Assembly (NCBI GenBank): GCA_963555705.1
Contig: OY743173.1
Span: 1,265,001 to 1,329,000 of the forward strand
Source of the DNA: Ligustrum vulgare
Lineage: Eukaryota > Streptophyta > Magnoliopsida > Lamiales > Oleaceae
DNA length: 64,000 bases
Direction: 5' to 3'
In this document: positions 1 to 13,081 of the stretch, in pieces
Numbering within the stretch: the stretch's first letter is position 1
Layout of the letters: every line of letters starts with the position of its first letter
Program-made: the position numbers and the translations under genes
Notes under the pieces: generated by a model
Seen by the model: the letters and a program-made list of their open reading frames with translations, nothing else
Told to the model about the DNA's origin: nothing
Databases searched by the model: none

Positions 1-770
1 TCATTAAAAAACTTTAGAAAATCATGTCATTATTTGTTCTATACTTTTATTACATAGTGTAATTTAAGCTCTAATAAACAATCTAAAAAAAGTAGTGATG
101 AAGCTGTAAGCCGAGAAATCAAGCTTAAGCGTTCCTAAGCACGAAAAAGCGCAAAATATGAAGGCCATGAATCACAAGTAAGCACGCCTATGCATATGCA
201 TAAGTGTGCTTTTTAGAACAATGATGATAAGAGAGAAAATTAATTACAAAATGTACAAGTTTAACATGTTGACATATTAGAGAAAATAAATTATGTCACG
301 TACTTCTACTCTTTAATGATAGTCATTGGTAGCCATTATTTAAAAAAAGACAATTTAGTGATTTTTAGGAGAATGTATTGATAAAAAGTTGGAAAATATT
401 TTGAATTTACGTACAGAATATTTTATTGTGCGAATGTACATTTAAAAATAAGCACGGCAAAAAAATAAGTTTCTAAAAATGACTCAAAGAGGGGCTCAAG
501 TACCTCGAAGGCTCAAAGGGTCAAACCTCAAAATTTGGTTCTGACCAAGAGAGGACGATATTACAACCATCATTCATGTATAGTTTATCTATGGAATTAT
601 TAATCAAGTACCAATCAACTACTTTCAAAATTCTCATACAACAGGAGAAAGTTCAAACAGTGAACAAAAATCAGAAAGGTTACTCTCTCTCTCTCTCAAG
701 TAAACATTCAAATGGTTGTAAATAATATGAACTTGATGTGACACGACTTCAATAACCAATGGGCAACTCC
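1..770. other. Downstream flank of the polymerase gene, no gene seen
   Basis: AT-rich sequence with no convincing coding region on either strand. A short CT run lies near 683-699. Part of it, just left of 771, should be the 3' UTR of the minus-strand polymerase gene, but no clear polyadenylation signal could be fixed. Confidence 0.5.
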
Positions 771-3700
771 TCAACTACTAAACTTTTCTTCAAGAATCAG
801 CTTCGTGTTGAAATCATTGTACAAAAATCCTGTAGTCGGCATACCTCGATTCTGAAGTTGAAATTGCCCACCAACTCCTTCCGAGGGAATACTGGAGAAC
901 CTATAGAAGGGGTCGAGAAAGGAGCGCGAGTTCTTTCATGGAGTCGTGGACGAAACAAAAGAATAAACAGCTTAGCTTCCTTGTATTAATCAATCAATGT
1001 GCTTCCAACCGCGTATCTTCGTCTTGTAGGCAACTAATTATTTCAGGTCTAAAGGGTATATGGTATCAAAAACAACTCTTGCAAATACGTGCCGAACTTC
1101 CTTTAGACTTCCCATAGCTAACAACTCGTAATCAATCCTACTTCCGTGCTTCGATACAAATCCCTTTTCTTTTCCCCCTTGAACGCATTCAAAAATCTTG
1201 CACACCCTCAAATAGAGTGCTAATGGTATAAATACCTACAAGTGTCAAAGAAAAGGACGAGGCACTTCTCAATGGTCAATTTTACAAGATTGATAGACTG
1301 AAATGAAGAAAGCATCAATTTTTTTTATTTTTATTTTTTTTTGTGTGTGCGTGTTAAATGTCAATCAAGAAAAAATTGTGACTAAGGGCCCATTTGGCAA
1401 GTCAAAAGCAGCTTTTGGACTGCTTGGATAATTTTCCAAGTAGTACTTTGCCTCTTGGAAAATCACTCAAGAAGCTTTTCTACATAAAGCAAAAAATATC
1501 CCAAACAGGCCCTAGGAAAGTAAGAAAGGGTCAGATCTCAATAAGAGTAAAGGGAAAGGAAATACTTACTAGATCGGAGCGTGGTGCTTTGGGATACTCA
1601 GTCATTGCCCTTGAAACAAAATACTCATTCGTCATATTAGTCAGTGCACCTTGAACTGAAGCTGCCAAATGCTTAACCTCAACCTGCAGTGCATCTGAAT
1701 CAAGAGACTGAGGTTCCAATATTTCATGAAAACTCATGTCATGCCGTTTGGAGATTCGTCTTGCTATACTCAAAGCTTCCAACAAGTCTCCACCATTGTA
1801 AACAGCAAGGCTAAATGCAGCAACCACTAAAGGATCTCTTGGTTGATCCTCTAGTGCTTTATGGAATGCGAAGATTGCGACCCTGGAAAGCACTAAGAAA
1901 TTTCACACCTCCGATTTACATATGAAAAACACAGAAATAAAGCCTCCGATGAGAATCGTACCATAAGCTACTATGACATGGCCTATCCGGAGCCAGAAGT
2001 TTATCTAGGTTGGAGAATAAAGACTGCAAAATCAAGCAATTATATGTTTTCAGTCCGGAACTCACCCAATCTCCCACGTTAAAACAAAATCACGAGCACA
2101 GGAATATAATCTATATATTCATAAGAAAGCACAGAACAAATATCTAATCATATCATGTAAGATCATTTCGGAAGAGACTGTATAAAACGTTGAAACAATT
2201 ACCAAAAGCATGTTATACCGCTTGTCACGCCTCCGAAAGCCATAGCGAACAAAATATGCTGCCTGCAAAATAGGTTTTTTTGTATTAAATAATGCTAGTT
2301 GGACGATAAAAAAACTAAATAAATCAAGCCCTATTGCCTGCAAGATGAATCTCCAATTCTACTTAAAACTTTTGAACCAAGTACATTATAATATACCTGA
2401 ATTGGTAGAAGTATTTCCAAGAGACCAATTCTCCATAATAATCTCAATGAGGCTTCTGCAGAACCATATGCCATCATGTAATTTATTTCCATGAGAAGCC
2501 TTCCCTAATACATGGTTAGCCATTGAAAAACAATTATTGCTTCCCATATATCGTGCAAACAAATTGGAAATGAAAACTAAAAAAAAAATAGAGAGAAAAT
2601 CCTTCCAAATACCCGATCAAGCCGGAGAACGGAAGAGGATAATCTTTTCACTGCAAGACCTGTCTCTTTTGCAAAGCGAAAACCCAAACGGGCACCAATT
2701 CTAACTGCACGAAGAATACGAGCTGCAAATAAATAGCAAAAATGGTTTGGTCACCACTAAATGGAAGAGATGACAAAGAAACCAACATTAGTGTGTGACA
2801 GTGCTTGCTCAAAACAAATGGATTTACATAACGAAAACTAACATATAAAACATGTCAAAGTACTTGACAATATCCAGAAAATTTATTCAACCTGAAGTAT
2901 AAGTTGAAGTTAGAGTAAGCACAAACAGAACTCACCACAATCCTCTGTCATAGAGATACTGGCAGGTTTAATGGTTCGCAACTGCAACAGAAGATTAGAT
3001 GTGAGAACATTGTAGAAAAACCAACAGCTTCGAGGAAATCAAAATTCCGTTTAGAGATACATGCACACTTTAGCTATCCTAAGATCATCAACTCCGCCCA
3101 GGTAGTCGTACACTAATTTCGCGTATGGGTCAAACATCAATCTGGAATTGAAAAAATAATTAATCAATGACACGTGAAATGACAGGAAAAATCCAATCTC
3201 AAGCCCCACCCCAATCCCTACCCTGAAAAAGTTACATTGATGATAATAACAATAGTAGAATAATAGATGTAGTGTGAGGAGAAAAGAACAATAGGAGAAA
3301 GAAAGCATAAGTGCCTGACAATATTTAAAAAAAAAAATAAAAAAAAATAGCAAGGTTTGAAACCACTACCCATTTATTGTAAAGTCTCGCTCCAGGCAAT
3401 TTCTCCAGCGAATGTAGTCCTTTTCATCACATTCATCAGGTTTCATGGGATCAAAACCCAAGTCTTTTCCAAACTTTGTTGCACGGGTGCTAATGCTCGA
3501 CACCTGATTCATTTAAGACGTTGGTTTATGTATTATGAACAAAAGCACGGAAAAACTTCAACTCGTGGTTTTATAAAGAGCTGCATCTCTCCCTTATGTA
3601 CTAGGACATTGACGCCATTATGTTTTAATTAATGAACTCAGCAAATCTTCACATGTATTCATATGATCTCAACAACGGTGAACTCAATGAGATGCAAAAG

Positions 3701-5682
3701 GCAGATTGTCAACATTTAGACGCCATAACTGATGCAGAAAATTGGAGGGGGTGGGGGGGTGAAGAGAAGGGAAAAAAAATAGAGAGAGAGAAGGCCAGAA
3801 AAACCAGCGAATAGGTAGAAGGGAAGGGGAAACATGATAGTGCTATTTATTAAAGAGAAGAAGGGAAAGAATTATCCTGTAAACATTTTCAAATGAAAGT
3901 AAGTGAGCTTCTGTTCTTTATGATCCCAGCCTATTTGAAAAATAGACGAGGAATGACACTAAGAACATCGACCATGTGGCTTAAGTTATTTTTGCAGTAA
4001 ATAATATGAATTTTACAAATAACCATTGAAATAATAATATCATATAAGTTAAACAAACCTCCACTACTATATCATCAATATGCACATGGCAGATGGGGAA
4101 ACGTCTCCCAACTATCTCACATCGAGAAAAAGTTCTCATCACCTGAAAATTATGACAAGTCATGCTGTGTCAAAAGAATAAGCGTGTATAAGGTATATGG
4201 TAAATTCTTAGGAATACAAAAAGACTACAACTTGTAGATGTTTTTCTACATCGAAGAAAAAACCATAATTTTAATGGTTTCTGTAGCCTTTCTGGTTTCT
4301 CACAAGTTTTGAGTCTCCAAAGTGGTTTAAAAGTGTAATTATTTCCTAACATGTTAGCCAATCATGACAGTTTTGCAAGAGTTGAGGGTTATTTTGCACA
4401 TCCCTCGCCTTGGGGAGAAAATCAAGACAAGCTAACTCAATTTGATAAATATATTTAGCACCTTTAAAATTTGGGAAGTTAGGGACTAATTTTTCTGCCG
4501 ACATTTATTACTACTTATGAACACGAATTATTAAATTGTTTTTCCACATTGAAATTATTGCAGACAACAGACGATCCAAATCTAAAATAACATGAAGAAA
4601 TGGAAAAGACTAACCTCTTTCAATTCTGCTGAGGTTAATATATCAAAATCCTTTGGCGTCCGTCTTAAGATGAGGTCCCTTACACATCCTCCAACGAGGT
4701 AAACTTCAAAGCCTAGGAAGATGAGGCAGGGCGATATTTATATTTTATATAAGAATGATTAGATCAGCTAATTTTGCATTTCAAGTTAATATGATCAAAA
4801 TCATGGGACAATTGTATTGATTTTATGATTCACTTGAGTTTAGCAATTTTTAGAACCTTTGAGCATACAAAAGCAGTTTGGCCACATTGGCTTAGGCCAT
4901 TATATGCAGCTAAGTCTATCATCCAATATCTATCTTTTACTATCACTTTGTACACGTCAGTGACGTCACTCATTATTTTCACATTAAATAATAAGTCTAT
5001 GTCTCCACATATATACAGTTTTTAAAATTATTTGAGTCCACACTTAAGATATGAGCTATGAACACAAAAGCCAAGAACATCTAACATAGGATTCAGAATT
5101 CCACAAAATATCAACATAAATTTCATTAGTTGATAATAAACACCACCACATTAATGTTATTTAGCTACTTATATAAACTGAAATTTATGCCAAATAAAGA
5201 GTTAAAACATATATAATTAAACACACAATGATTAAAGCAAGTACCTTTTCTTTTGAGACCATTAAGAACCACCCTTGTAGACCTTGAAATTTTTGAATTA
5301 CTAATTCCAAGGTCATTCGAATTAATTTTCTTCCATTCCACAGTCTTCCTACGTCGAACAGCATCACTCACACTTTCAATAACTACAAAAAAAAATCCAA
5401 AAGTATATTAACTCATAAGAACACATAACTAACTCTCAAATGAAAACCCAATTAATACACAACAATCACTTGCCTTTTTCACTCCCTGTATCATCAAACG
5501 CTTCAATTGCTGCAGCACAGCCCAGCCTCACCTGCATAAACCTGCAAATATGAATTTACAAAAACACATAAAATCACATATTTGTGAACGTATGGATTCA
5601 CCTTCAGAAAGTGCTGACGCAAAGGAGAGCAAAAAGGAAAATGGGGAAGGCGAGATAATCCGAGGCCTGTTGAAATGGCCAT
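771..5682 (-). CDS. Poly(A) polymerase / tRNA nucleotidyltransferase family protein, class II (14 exons)
   Basis: Exons on the minus strand: 5682-5602, 5531-5474, 5382-5245, 4712-4615, 4142-4059, 3503-3370, 3141-3069, 2981-2936, 2722-2613, 2504-2397, 2262-2203, 2023-1962, 1882-1570 and 932-771. They total 1527 nt, in frame throughout, giving 508 aa. The nucleotidyltransferase signature is clear: GG at residues 100-101, then RD and the DFD metal-binding pair at 114-116 ([18 protein letters not shown]), and a second conserved block [13 protein letters not shown] from residue 191. An [14 protein letters not shown] block follows, as in bacterial PcnB and CCA-adding enzymes. The first 27 residues ([14 protein letters not shown]...) look like an organelle transit peptide, so a plastid or mitochondrial RNA-tailing role is inferred. 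The intron after exon 2 has a GC donor. The last exon (932-771) has the weakest acceptor. Whether it adds A tails or CCA cannot be told from sequence alone. Confidence 0.88.
1386..1512. mobile_element. Small MITE-like element in the last intron of the polymerase gene
   Basis: The ends form an imperfect inverted repeat (left GGGCCCATTTGG, right CCAAACAGGCCC) flanked by TAA on the left and TAG on the right. That resembles the 3-bp TTA/TAA target preference of Tourist-like MITEs. The 127-bp interior has no coding capacity. The match is short, so this could be chance. Confidence 0.35.
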
Positions 5683-6108
5683 GGATTGTTCATGAAAAAA
5701 AAAAACAGGGTTTTGTATCAATTGAAAATTACACAAGGTTTATAAAGTCCCGGAACCGATATCCTTATGCGAAACGTTTAGGGAATTGGGCTGGTAAAAC
5801 TGGGCCGGATTAATAAACAGTATAACCCAATAATGATTTGGACGGGCCCCTTTTTGTTTTTTTTTTTGTTTTTTTTGTGAAAATTACACCTACATCGGTC
5901 CTTAAGAAACCACATTCAAAAATAAAGCTAAACTTGTATAACTTCAATTTTCAGGTGGTAATTAAACTTTTAATAATAAGAAATAATATTTATTATAAAA
6001 TTCACGCCTCACATACTCATATCAACCCTAATTGATTCAAATCACTTTGCACGCTCTCTACCCGTTCCGCCCCCTCTCCTGTAATCATTCTCTTTATCTC
6101 TCTTCCAA

Positions 6109-6774
6109 ATGACTCTCTGGTCACGTTTTCTTGACGGCTTAAATCCTCCGATGTTGCCTACGCCGTCACAGCCACCATCGGGGAAGGAGTCAGCTCCAGT
6201 AGAGAACCAACCGCTTGACTCAGATTTTATAGTGATACTAGCGGCGCTTCTCTACGCTCTAATCTGCATTCTGGGACTTTTCGCAATCGGTCGTTGCGCT
6301 TGAATTCGTCGCATTTCCGGTAGAAACCCAGCTGTTCCTCCATCTCAGGCTGCGGGCAACAAGGGCCTGAAGAAGAAGGTCCTGAAATCGCTCCTGAAGC
6401 TTACCTACACTGCTAATGACTACAAGATCGAAAAGTTATAGGACTGCGCAATTTGCTTGTCAGATTTTTCTGCTGGGGATGAGGTCTAAGTGCTTCCTCA
6501 GTGCGGCCATGGATTCCACGTTGCTTGCATTGACACGTGGCTTGGATCTTACTCCTCCTACCCCTCTTGCCGCAAGATTTTGGTGGTCAAGCGGTGTTAG
6601 AAGTGCGGTAGCTTACCAGAAGCCAGCTCTTCGTCATCCTCCGCCGCTGCCACTCGCACGGGAGCTGAGTCTGAACCAAACTACATGCAAAGAGAAGATC
6701 TCATCAATAGGTTTTTGCCTTATATTACTATAATCAGCCCAGTCCCCTTATACAATTCCGAATTGGGGTTCTAA
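6109..6774 (+). pseudogene. RING-H2 finger (ATL-type E3 ubiquitin ligase) pseudogene
   Basis: One reading frame runs from ATG 6109 to TAA 6772 with four in-frame stops at 6301 (TGA), 6439 (TAG), 6487 (TAA) and 6598 (TAG), and no frameshift. It has a hydrophobic segment (FIVILAALLYALICILGLF), as in ATL proteins. A RING-H2 core follows: CAIC, then [15 protein letters not shown], then a degraded last pair in which the usual CPSC reads YPSC. The tail has the conserved KRC-stop-KCG motif and a serine-rich C-terminus. ATL genes are usually single-exon, so the lack of introns does not show retroposition. The family normally ubiquitinates membrane-associated or stress-related targets. This copy would give only a 64-aa N-terminal fragment. 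Confidence 0.85.
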
Positions 6775-7200
6775 TTGTGAAGCTGCCGTCTCCTCCAAAT
6801 CGAACATCTACTGTCCCTATTGTTGCCAAATTTTGGTCGTAAGAAATGAAGAAATTGGTTTTGGTTGAGGGTGAAGTGGTGGCGGTAGTGCCAGATTTGT
6901 TTTGCTTGGGTTATTTTGGTGGTGGCCACAGATTTCACGGTGGTGGAGGCAGGGGGTGGAGGCAACGGCTGTCTGGTGTTGGTAGCGATTTTTAGGTCGT
7001 GCATTTGTGTGTGTTTGTTGGTGGAGTTGAACGGGTCGATGCAATTGTTCTAGGTAGTGGTTGCGATGGGTGGGTGTGCGTGTGGTGGGTGCGATGGTTG
7101 CGATGATTGATTGGTGTTGCAAGTGTATAGAACTCGGTTGGTAGGTTTTGTGGTCTCAAGTCACACTTGGGTGGGGTCGAGTTGGTCGGTCAATTGTGGT
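6775..7200. other. GT-rich spacer, no gene seen
   Basis: The plus strand is rich in GGTGG and GTTG words (about 6860-7230). The opposite-strand open frames are His/Thr/Gln-rich and low-complexity, as expected from composition. No gene is supported. Confidence 0.5.
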
Positions 7201-7881
7201 TGTGGTTGTGGTTGTGGAGGCGGAGGTCAAGGTCATGGACTTGTGACTTTAAAAAATAGTGGTTGTGGCCTTAAAAAAAATTGAGATGTGGTTGTGTAGT
7301 GGCGACGGTGTCATGATCTTGGTAGTCGGAGGAGACATTGGTTGTGACCTTGAAATAAAAATGTGACCAATAGTTTTTCCTTGTGACATTAAAATAAATT
7401 TCACTTGTGATCTTAAAAAATTATAATTGTAACCTTAAAAATGGTGGTTGAAAAGTTGTAATCGGAAAAAATGACTGTGACATCGTGATATTAGACCCGT
7501 GACTTAAAGATTTGAATGTTGTGACCTGAAAATTGTGAATGTGACCTGCACATAAGTTCGATGGCTGACCTTAAAGAAAATTATTCACGTGACCTTGAAA
7601 ATGGTGGTTAACTTATTGTGATTAAAAAAAATAACTGTTGTTGTGATTTGTTATCTCGACAAAATTGTGGCCTAACCTCTATTTTTGTGACTTGAGATTC
7701 ATAGTTTGTGACCTTAAATAATTGTAGTTCGTGACGTGAGATTTTACAATCTTGTGACCTTAATATTTGTTATCTTGACAAAATTGTGACCTAACCTCTA
7801 TTTTAGACTTGTGACTTGAGATTCGTAGTTTGTGACCTTAGTTCGTGACCTGAGATTTTACAATATTGTGACCTTAATATT
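7201..7881. repeat. Degenerate GTGACCTT minisatellite with a tandem duplication of about 119 bp
   Basis: The word TTGTGACCTTAAAA and close variants (GTGACCTG, GTGACTT, GTAACCTT) recur well over a dozen times at irregular spacing. A higher-order unit is duplicated head to tail: 7651-7769 and 7770-7881 share the order TTATCTCGACAAAATTGT, CCTAACCTCTATTTT, GACTTGAGATTC and GTGACCTTAATATTT. No reading frame is maintained. Confidence 0.7.
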
Positions 7882-8185
7882 TTTAATTATTTAATTTAAT
7901 TAATTTGTCTTAATTACAACCTGATTTTTGTAATTATATAGGTTTCACCTCAATTTTGAAATTTACATTCATAACTACCTTATTTATGTATCTTTCCCTT
8001 TTTTAAAAAGAAATTTAGGCTTACACCCATGTTATTAATACCATTTTTGAGATTTGACTACCATAATAATATAATTTAATATATGTCATGTATATAAAAA
8101 TAATTTAGTGAAATATTACCCAATTTTAAAAAAGGGGAAAAAAAATTAAATTTCAAATTTGAATATTCAAAATTTTCTTCTAAAT

Positions 8186-8188
<3 letters not shown>

Positions 8189-8249
<61 letters not shown>
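8189..8249. repeat. CT dinucleotide microsatellite
   Basis: About 30 uninterrupted CT repeats. They lie about 130 bp upstream of an exon-like ATG region near 8381-8495, a position typical of plant 5' UTRs, but no complete gene could be built there. Confidence 0.95.
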
Positions 8250-8251
<2 letters not shown>

Positions 8252-9700
8252 CGAGAAGGCCATTTTTTTCTCTCTTTATAGTTTATATAGTATATATATA
8301 CTGAAACCATAGTCGGCTGGTCCCAAGTCCTCTCTAGATTCCCAAGTCACCTCTGCTCTAGGTTTTTATATTCATCAACCATGAGACCATGCAGAATTTG
8401 GAGCAGCACTCTCGAAAGAGCATCATCAATGGTGAATCCGTTGGGACTGTGGTTGAGAATGCTATTCAAATTGGGGTTGCAATTGAGCATGAAGTGAGTA
8501 TCTAATGTTTTCGATGGTTTTGTAATTTGATTTCTGTAGATGATGTTTATGGGGCTTCAAACAATATGTCAAACCGTAGAATTCGTGATTACGATTTTGA
8601 TTTGGAATGAACATATGGTTGCAGCGAATGGGAAATATAGATAAAGTTGGACCTTTTTTGGGCAAGGATTTAACAGAATTTATCCACTTATTATGGTTAT
8701 ATACCCAATAACGGTTGCATGCAATTTCTTTAACTGGATCATCAGTTTATTTGGAAAATGAAGATATTTATTAGAATTCAAACGGAAGTAAACGATGTGG
8801 ATGGTTTTGATCCATCTTGATTGCTTATATTACAAAAAGGCAATGATGCGCATGAACTGCTGCTGCTTATTTTATATGGTCCTTGATTGATGGAAGTTAA
8901 TATGAGATTTCTATCACTTGAAAACCTATGTGATGCTAACAATTCGTATCGTACTATGTCGAACTGATTATACTTATTTTCAAAAAGAGAATGTGGCTGG
9001 AACAAGGTCGTAAAGTCAGAGAACGTGTTATTCCATTGGCTATGATACCAATAGCATGAGCATGGAGTTGGAGTATGGTGAAATGACAGTATATGTTTTG
9101 TTTTTTCTGTAACGATGCATTTGTCATTTATTATTTTCTAAGGAGTATCGTTTATATCCTCTTTCATATTAATTTTATGGGATGTGATTTTTAGAGAGGG
9201 AAACCAAGTCCATAAAATATAATTGCAATCATTAAGCCTAAATTAATTTGTAAAAAATAATTTCTCTTCACGATTTCAATATATCCAGGATAGACGTACG
9301 GTTGAAACTTGAAATGAAGGTGGAATCCCACAGTAATATGTACTTTTCCTCTTAAGTATCACCACTTGTCATTTTATTTAGTATGCAAATGAATCAAAGA
9401 ATTTTCTGAACTTTCTCTTAAGAATTTTTCGATGCTTCACTGATTTCCCAAGTTTGATTTAAGCACATGTTTCATGACTTCGACCATTACAGAAGTAAAT
9501 GAACTCCTCTTCCAGGTTTGTGTTAAATTGCAGAGACTCATCTCAAAAATCATTCGAACCAGAAGAAGGTGGTTTAATGAAATTGAGCAAAATGGAAATA
9601 AGCACACACAAATTAGTTCTTGGGACCTGGAAAATTAGATACAACATTCATTCCATTTCAGGGCTCATTCTCATAGCCTTCGTGATTGCTGCTTTTTATC
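8250..9700. other. Gene-like but unresolved spacer
   Basis: There is an open stretch at 8390-8494 ending in a good donor (GTGAGT) and an 82-codon ORF at 9499-9747. The ORF has a hydrophobic segment near its C-terminus (GLILIAFVIAAFYLTV). I could not join them in one frame and recognise neither. The rest is AT-rich with nothing else visible. Confidence 0.35.
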
Positions 9701-9778
9701 TAACGGTGGATACTCGAAAAAGAAGTTCAATACAAGATCAATATTAGTTTACATCCTCAACAAAAGACTAAAGAACAT

Positions 9779-12700
9779 ATGGATTCCTGCAATTCCTTTA
9801 TTTCAAGTGCAAGGAAACGTGTTGGGAATAACATACTACAAGCAAAAGAAAATGTGGTGGAATCTAGCAATAACAAAGGGAAGAAGAGAAAGTATTATGT
9901 TGAACCTACAAAGAAGAATGGAAAGAAATTCAAGGGCAACTGCTATAATTGTGGAAAGGCTGGACATCGCTCGGTTGATTGTCGCAAACCAAAGAAGCAA
10001 GCCTAAGCCAACATAGTCGAATCTGATGCCATATCAAATTGCATGTCCGATATGAACTTATCGACGGTTGTTTCTGAATGCAACCTTGTTGGAAATCCCA
10101 TGGAATGGTGGGTTGATACAGGTGCAACTCGTCACATTTGTGCTGATAGAGGAATGTTCACATCATGCACTCCAACCGAATGAGAAAAATTGTTTATGGG
10201 GAACTCCTCAACATCCAAAGTGGAAGGACAAGGTAAAGTGATATAGAAGATGACTTCTGGAAAGGAACTTAGCCTCAATAATGTCCTTCACGTACTGGAT
10301 ATTCCCAAGAACCTTGTGTCGGGTTCTTTGTTAAGCAATAATGACTTTAAATTAGTCTTTGTATCAGATAAGTTTGTACTTACCAAAAATAATATGTATG
10401 TAGGAAAATGCTATGTAAAAGATGGACTATTCAAAATGAATGTCATAACTGTTGTACCAAATACTACAAGCAATAAAACGTTATCTTCGATTTATATTCT
10501 CGAGTCATCTAATCTATGGCATCATAGATTAGGACATGCAAACTTTAATTCAATACGAAAGTTAATAAATTTAAGTTTACTTCCGAATATGCATTTTAAT
10601 AATGGAAAATGCGAAACATGTGTATAGGCAAAAGCAGCCAAAACACCATTTCATTCGGTTGAACGAAACACCACACCATTAGAACTAATTCACACGGATG
10701 TTTGTGATCTAACGTTTCGTACAAACAAGGGGTGGTAAAAAGTATTTCATCACATTCATAGATGATTGTACAAGGTACTGTTATGTATACTTGTTGAAAA
10801 GTAAAGATGAAGTTTTGGAAGTATTTAAACACTACAAAAACGAAGTTGAAAATCAACTTAGAAATCGAATAAAAATGATTCGTAATGATAGAGGTAGAGA
10901 ATATGTTGCACCGTTTAAAGAATTTTGTGCATAATTTGGAATCATTCATCAAACAATGACACCATATTCATCTCAATCTAATGGGATTGTTGAATGCAAA
11001 AATTGAACATTAAAGAAAATGATGAATGCAATGTTGATTAGTTCGGGCTTACCTCAAAACTTGTGGGGGGAAGCCATACTTTCTGCAAATCATATCCTAA
11101 ATAAAATACCACACAAGGATAAGGTTGAATCGCCTTACGAATTATGGAAAGGTCGGAAACCTTCCTACAAATATCTCAAAATGTGAGGGTGCTTAGCAAA
11201 AGTACAAATACCTAAATCTAAAAAAGTTATGATTGGACCAAAGAAAATTGATTGTGTCTTTGTTGGATATGTCATCAATAGTAGTGCATATCGATTCTTG
11301 GTTCATAAATCCGAACTACTTGATGTACATGTAGGTATAATTATTGAATCAAAAAATGCGGTCTTCTTTGAAGACAGTTTTCCAGGTAAAGAAAATGAAG
11401 TAAGTTCAAATAAACGAACTTATGATAACATACATGGAAAGGACGACGATCTTCAAGTAAATGAAGAACCGAGAAGTAGTAAAAGGCAACGAATTCCAAA
11501 AATATTCGGTCTAGAATTGGTAACAAATTTATTTGAAAATGATCCAAGGACATTTGATGAAGCAATGTCCTCTCCCGAAGCTCCTTTTTGGAAAGAAGCT
11601 GTATGCAACGAAATTGAATCCATCATGAGTAACCATACTTGGGAATTGGTTGAACTTCCTCCGGGAAACAAAGCTTTAGGCTGCAAATGGATCTTCAAAA
11701 AGAAATTGAAGTCGGATGGATCAATTGATAAATAAAAGGCAAGATTAGTATCCAAAGGGTATAGACATAAGGAAGGATTGGATTTCTTTGATACTTATTA
11801 ACCCGTTACAAGAATTACGTCTATACGTGTCTTGATTGCAATCGCAGCATTGCATAATCTTGAAATACATCAAATGGATGTTAAAACCGCATTTCTAAAT
11901 GGTGAATTAGAAGAAGAAATCTACATGGAACAACCTGAAGGGTTTGTTACTCCAGGAAATGAAAAGAAGGTGTGTAAACTTGTAAAATCATTGTATGGAT
12001 TGAAATAAGCACCAAAGCAATGACATGAAAAGTTTGATAAAACTATGTTATCAAATGACTTCAAAATCAATGAATGTGACAAGTGTGTCTACATTAAAAC
12101 AACACCTAACGAATATGTAATCGTATGCCTATATGTTGACGATATGATAATTATGAGAAATAACTCAAAAGTCATTTCCTCGACTAAGAAAATGTTAACA
12201 AAACATTTTAACATGAAGGATATGGGAGTGGCGGATGTAATATTAGGGATTAAAATCTCTAAGATATCCGATGGTTTGTCATTTTCTCGATCACATTATG
12301 TTGAGACTATACTTAAAAAGTTTAAGTCGTTTGACGATAAACCAGTTAAGTCACCAATTGACTTAGGTATACACTTAGCCAAGAATACTGATGAGCCCGT
12401 ATCTCAATTGGAATATTCGCGTGTCATAGGCAGTTTAATGTATATTACCAACTGCACAAGATCGGATATAGCATACATAGTCAACAAGTTGAGTAGATTC
12501 ACTAGTAATCCAAGTATTGAATATTGAAAGGCATTAAATTGAGTTCTTAGATACTTAATACACACGGTTGAATATGGATTACACTACTCAAAATATCCTG
12601 CGGTGTTAGAAGGATATACTGATGCAAATTGGATATCCGACACTAAGGATTCAAAATCCACAAGTGGTTATGTATTTACCACTAGAGGTTGAGTGATGTC

Positions 12701-13081
12701 CTGGAAATCCTCTAAGCAAACATATATAGCTCGAACCACGATGGAATCTGAGTTTATTGCGTTAGACAAAGCAGATGAAGAAGAAAAACGGCTTCGTAAT
12801 TTCCTTGAAGAAATTCCATGTTGGGAAAAGTCGATTTCTGTGATTAGCATACATTGCAATAATCAGTCGGCAATAACATGGGCACGAAACAGTATGTATA
12901 ATGGTAAGTCTTGATATATCCGTCGAAGACATAATACCATTAAACAGTTAATATCGAATGATATAATCTCAATTAACTATGTAAAGTCAAAAGAAAATTT
13001 GGCTGATCCTTTGACGAAAGGACTTGCAAGAGATCAAGTATACCATCTTTCAAGGGGAATGGGCCTGAGGCCTATTGAATA
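9779..13081 (+). pseudogene. Copia gag-pol remnant (zinc knuckle, PR, IN, RT, RNase H)
   Basis: Visible in order: the CCHC knuckle CYNCGKAGHRSVDC (9941-9982); protease WVDTGATRHIC near 10108; the pre-integrase motif LWHHRLGHANF at 10516; a degraded integrase around 10680-11130; the reverse transcriptase N-terminal region WKEAVCNEIESI...WELVELP at 11590-11740 and the catalytic YVDDM at 12133; RNase H from about 12570; and the C-terminal LADPLTKGLARDQ ending at the stop 13079-13081. Many stops interrupt it, for example 10626, 11733, 12006 and 12526, so it is not translatable. Many stops are single transitions of conserved codons, which suggests old age. It would have encoded the replication proteins of the element. 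Confidence 0.88.

Noticed and set aside
6771..7122. His/Thr/Gln-rich minus-strand ORFs
   Set aside because: They are translations of GT-rich low-complexity DNA in several frames.
8381..9747. Two-exon host gene (open stretch 8390-8494 with GTGAGT donor, ORF 9499-9747 with a hydrophobic C-terminus)
   Set aside because: No acceptor joins the two in frame, neither part is recognised, and the second abuts Copia sequence. Recorded only as unresolved spacer.
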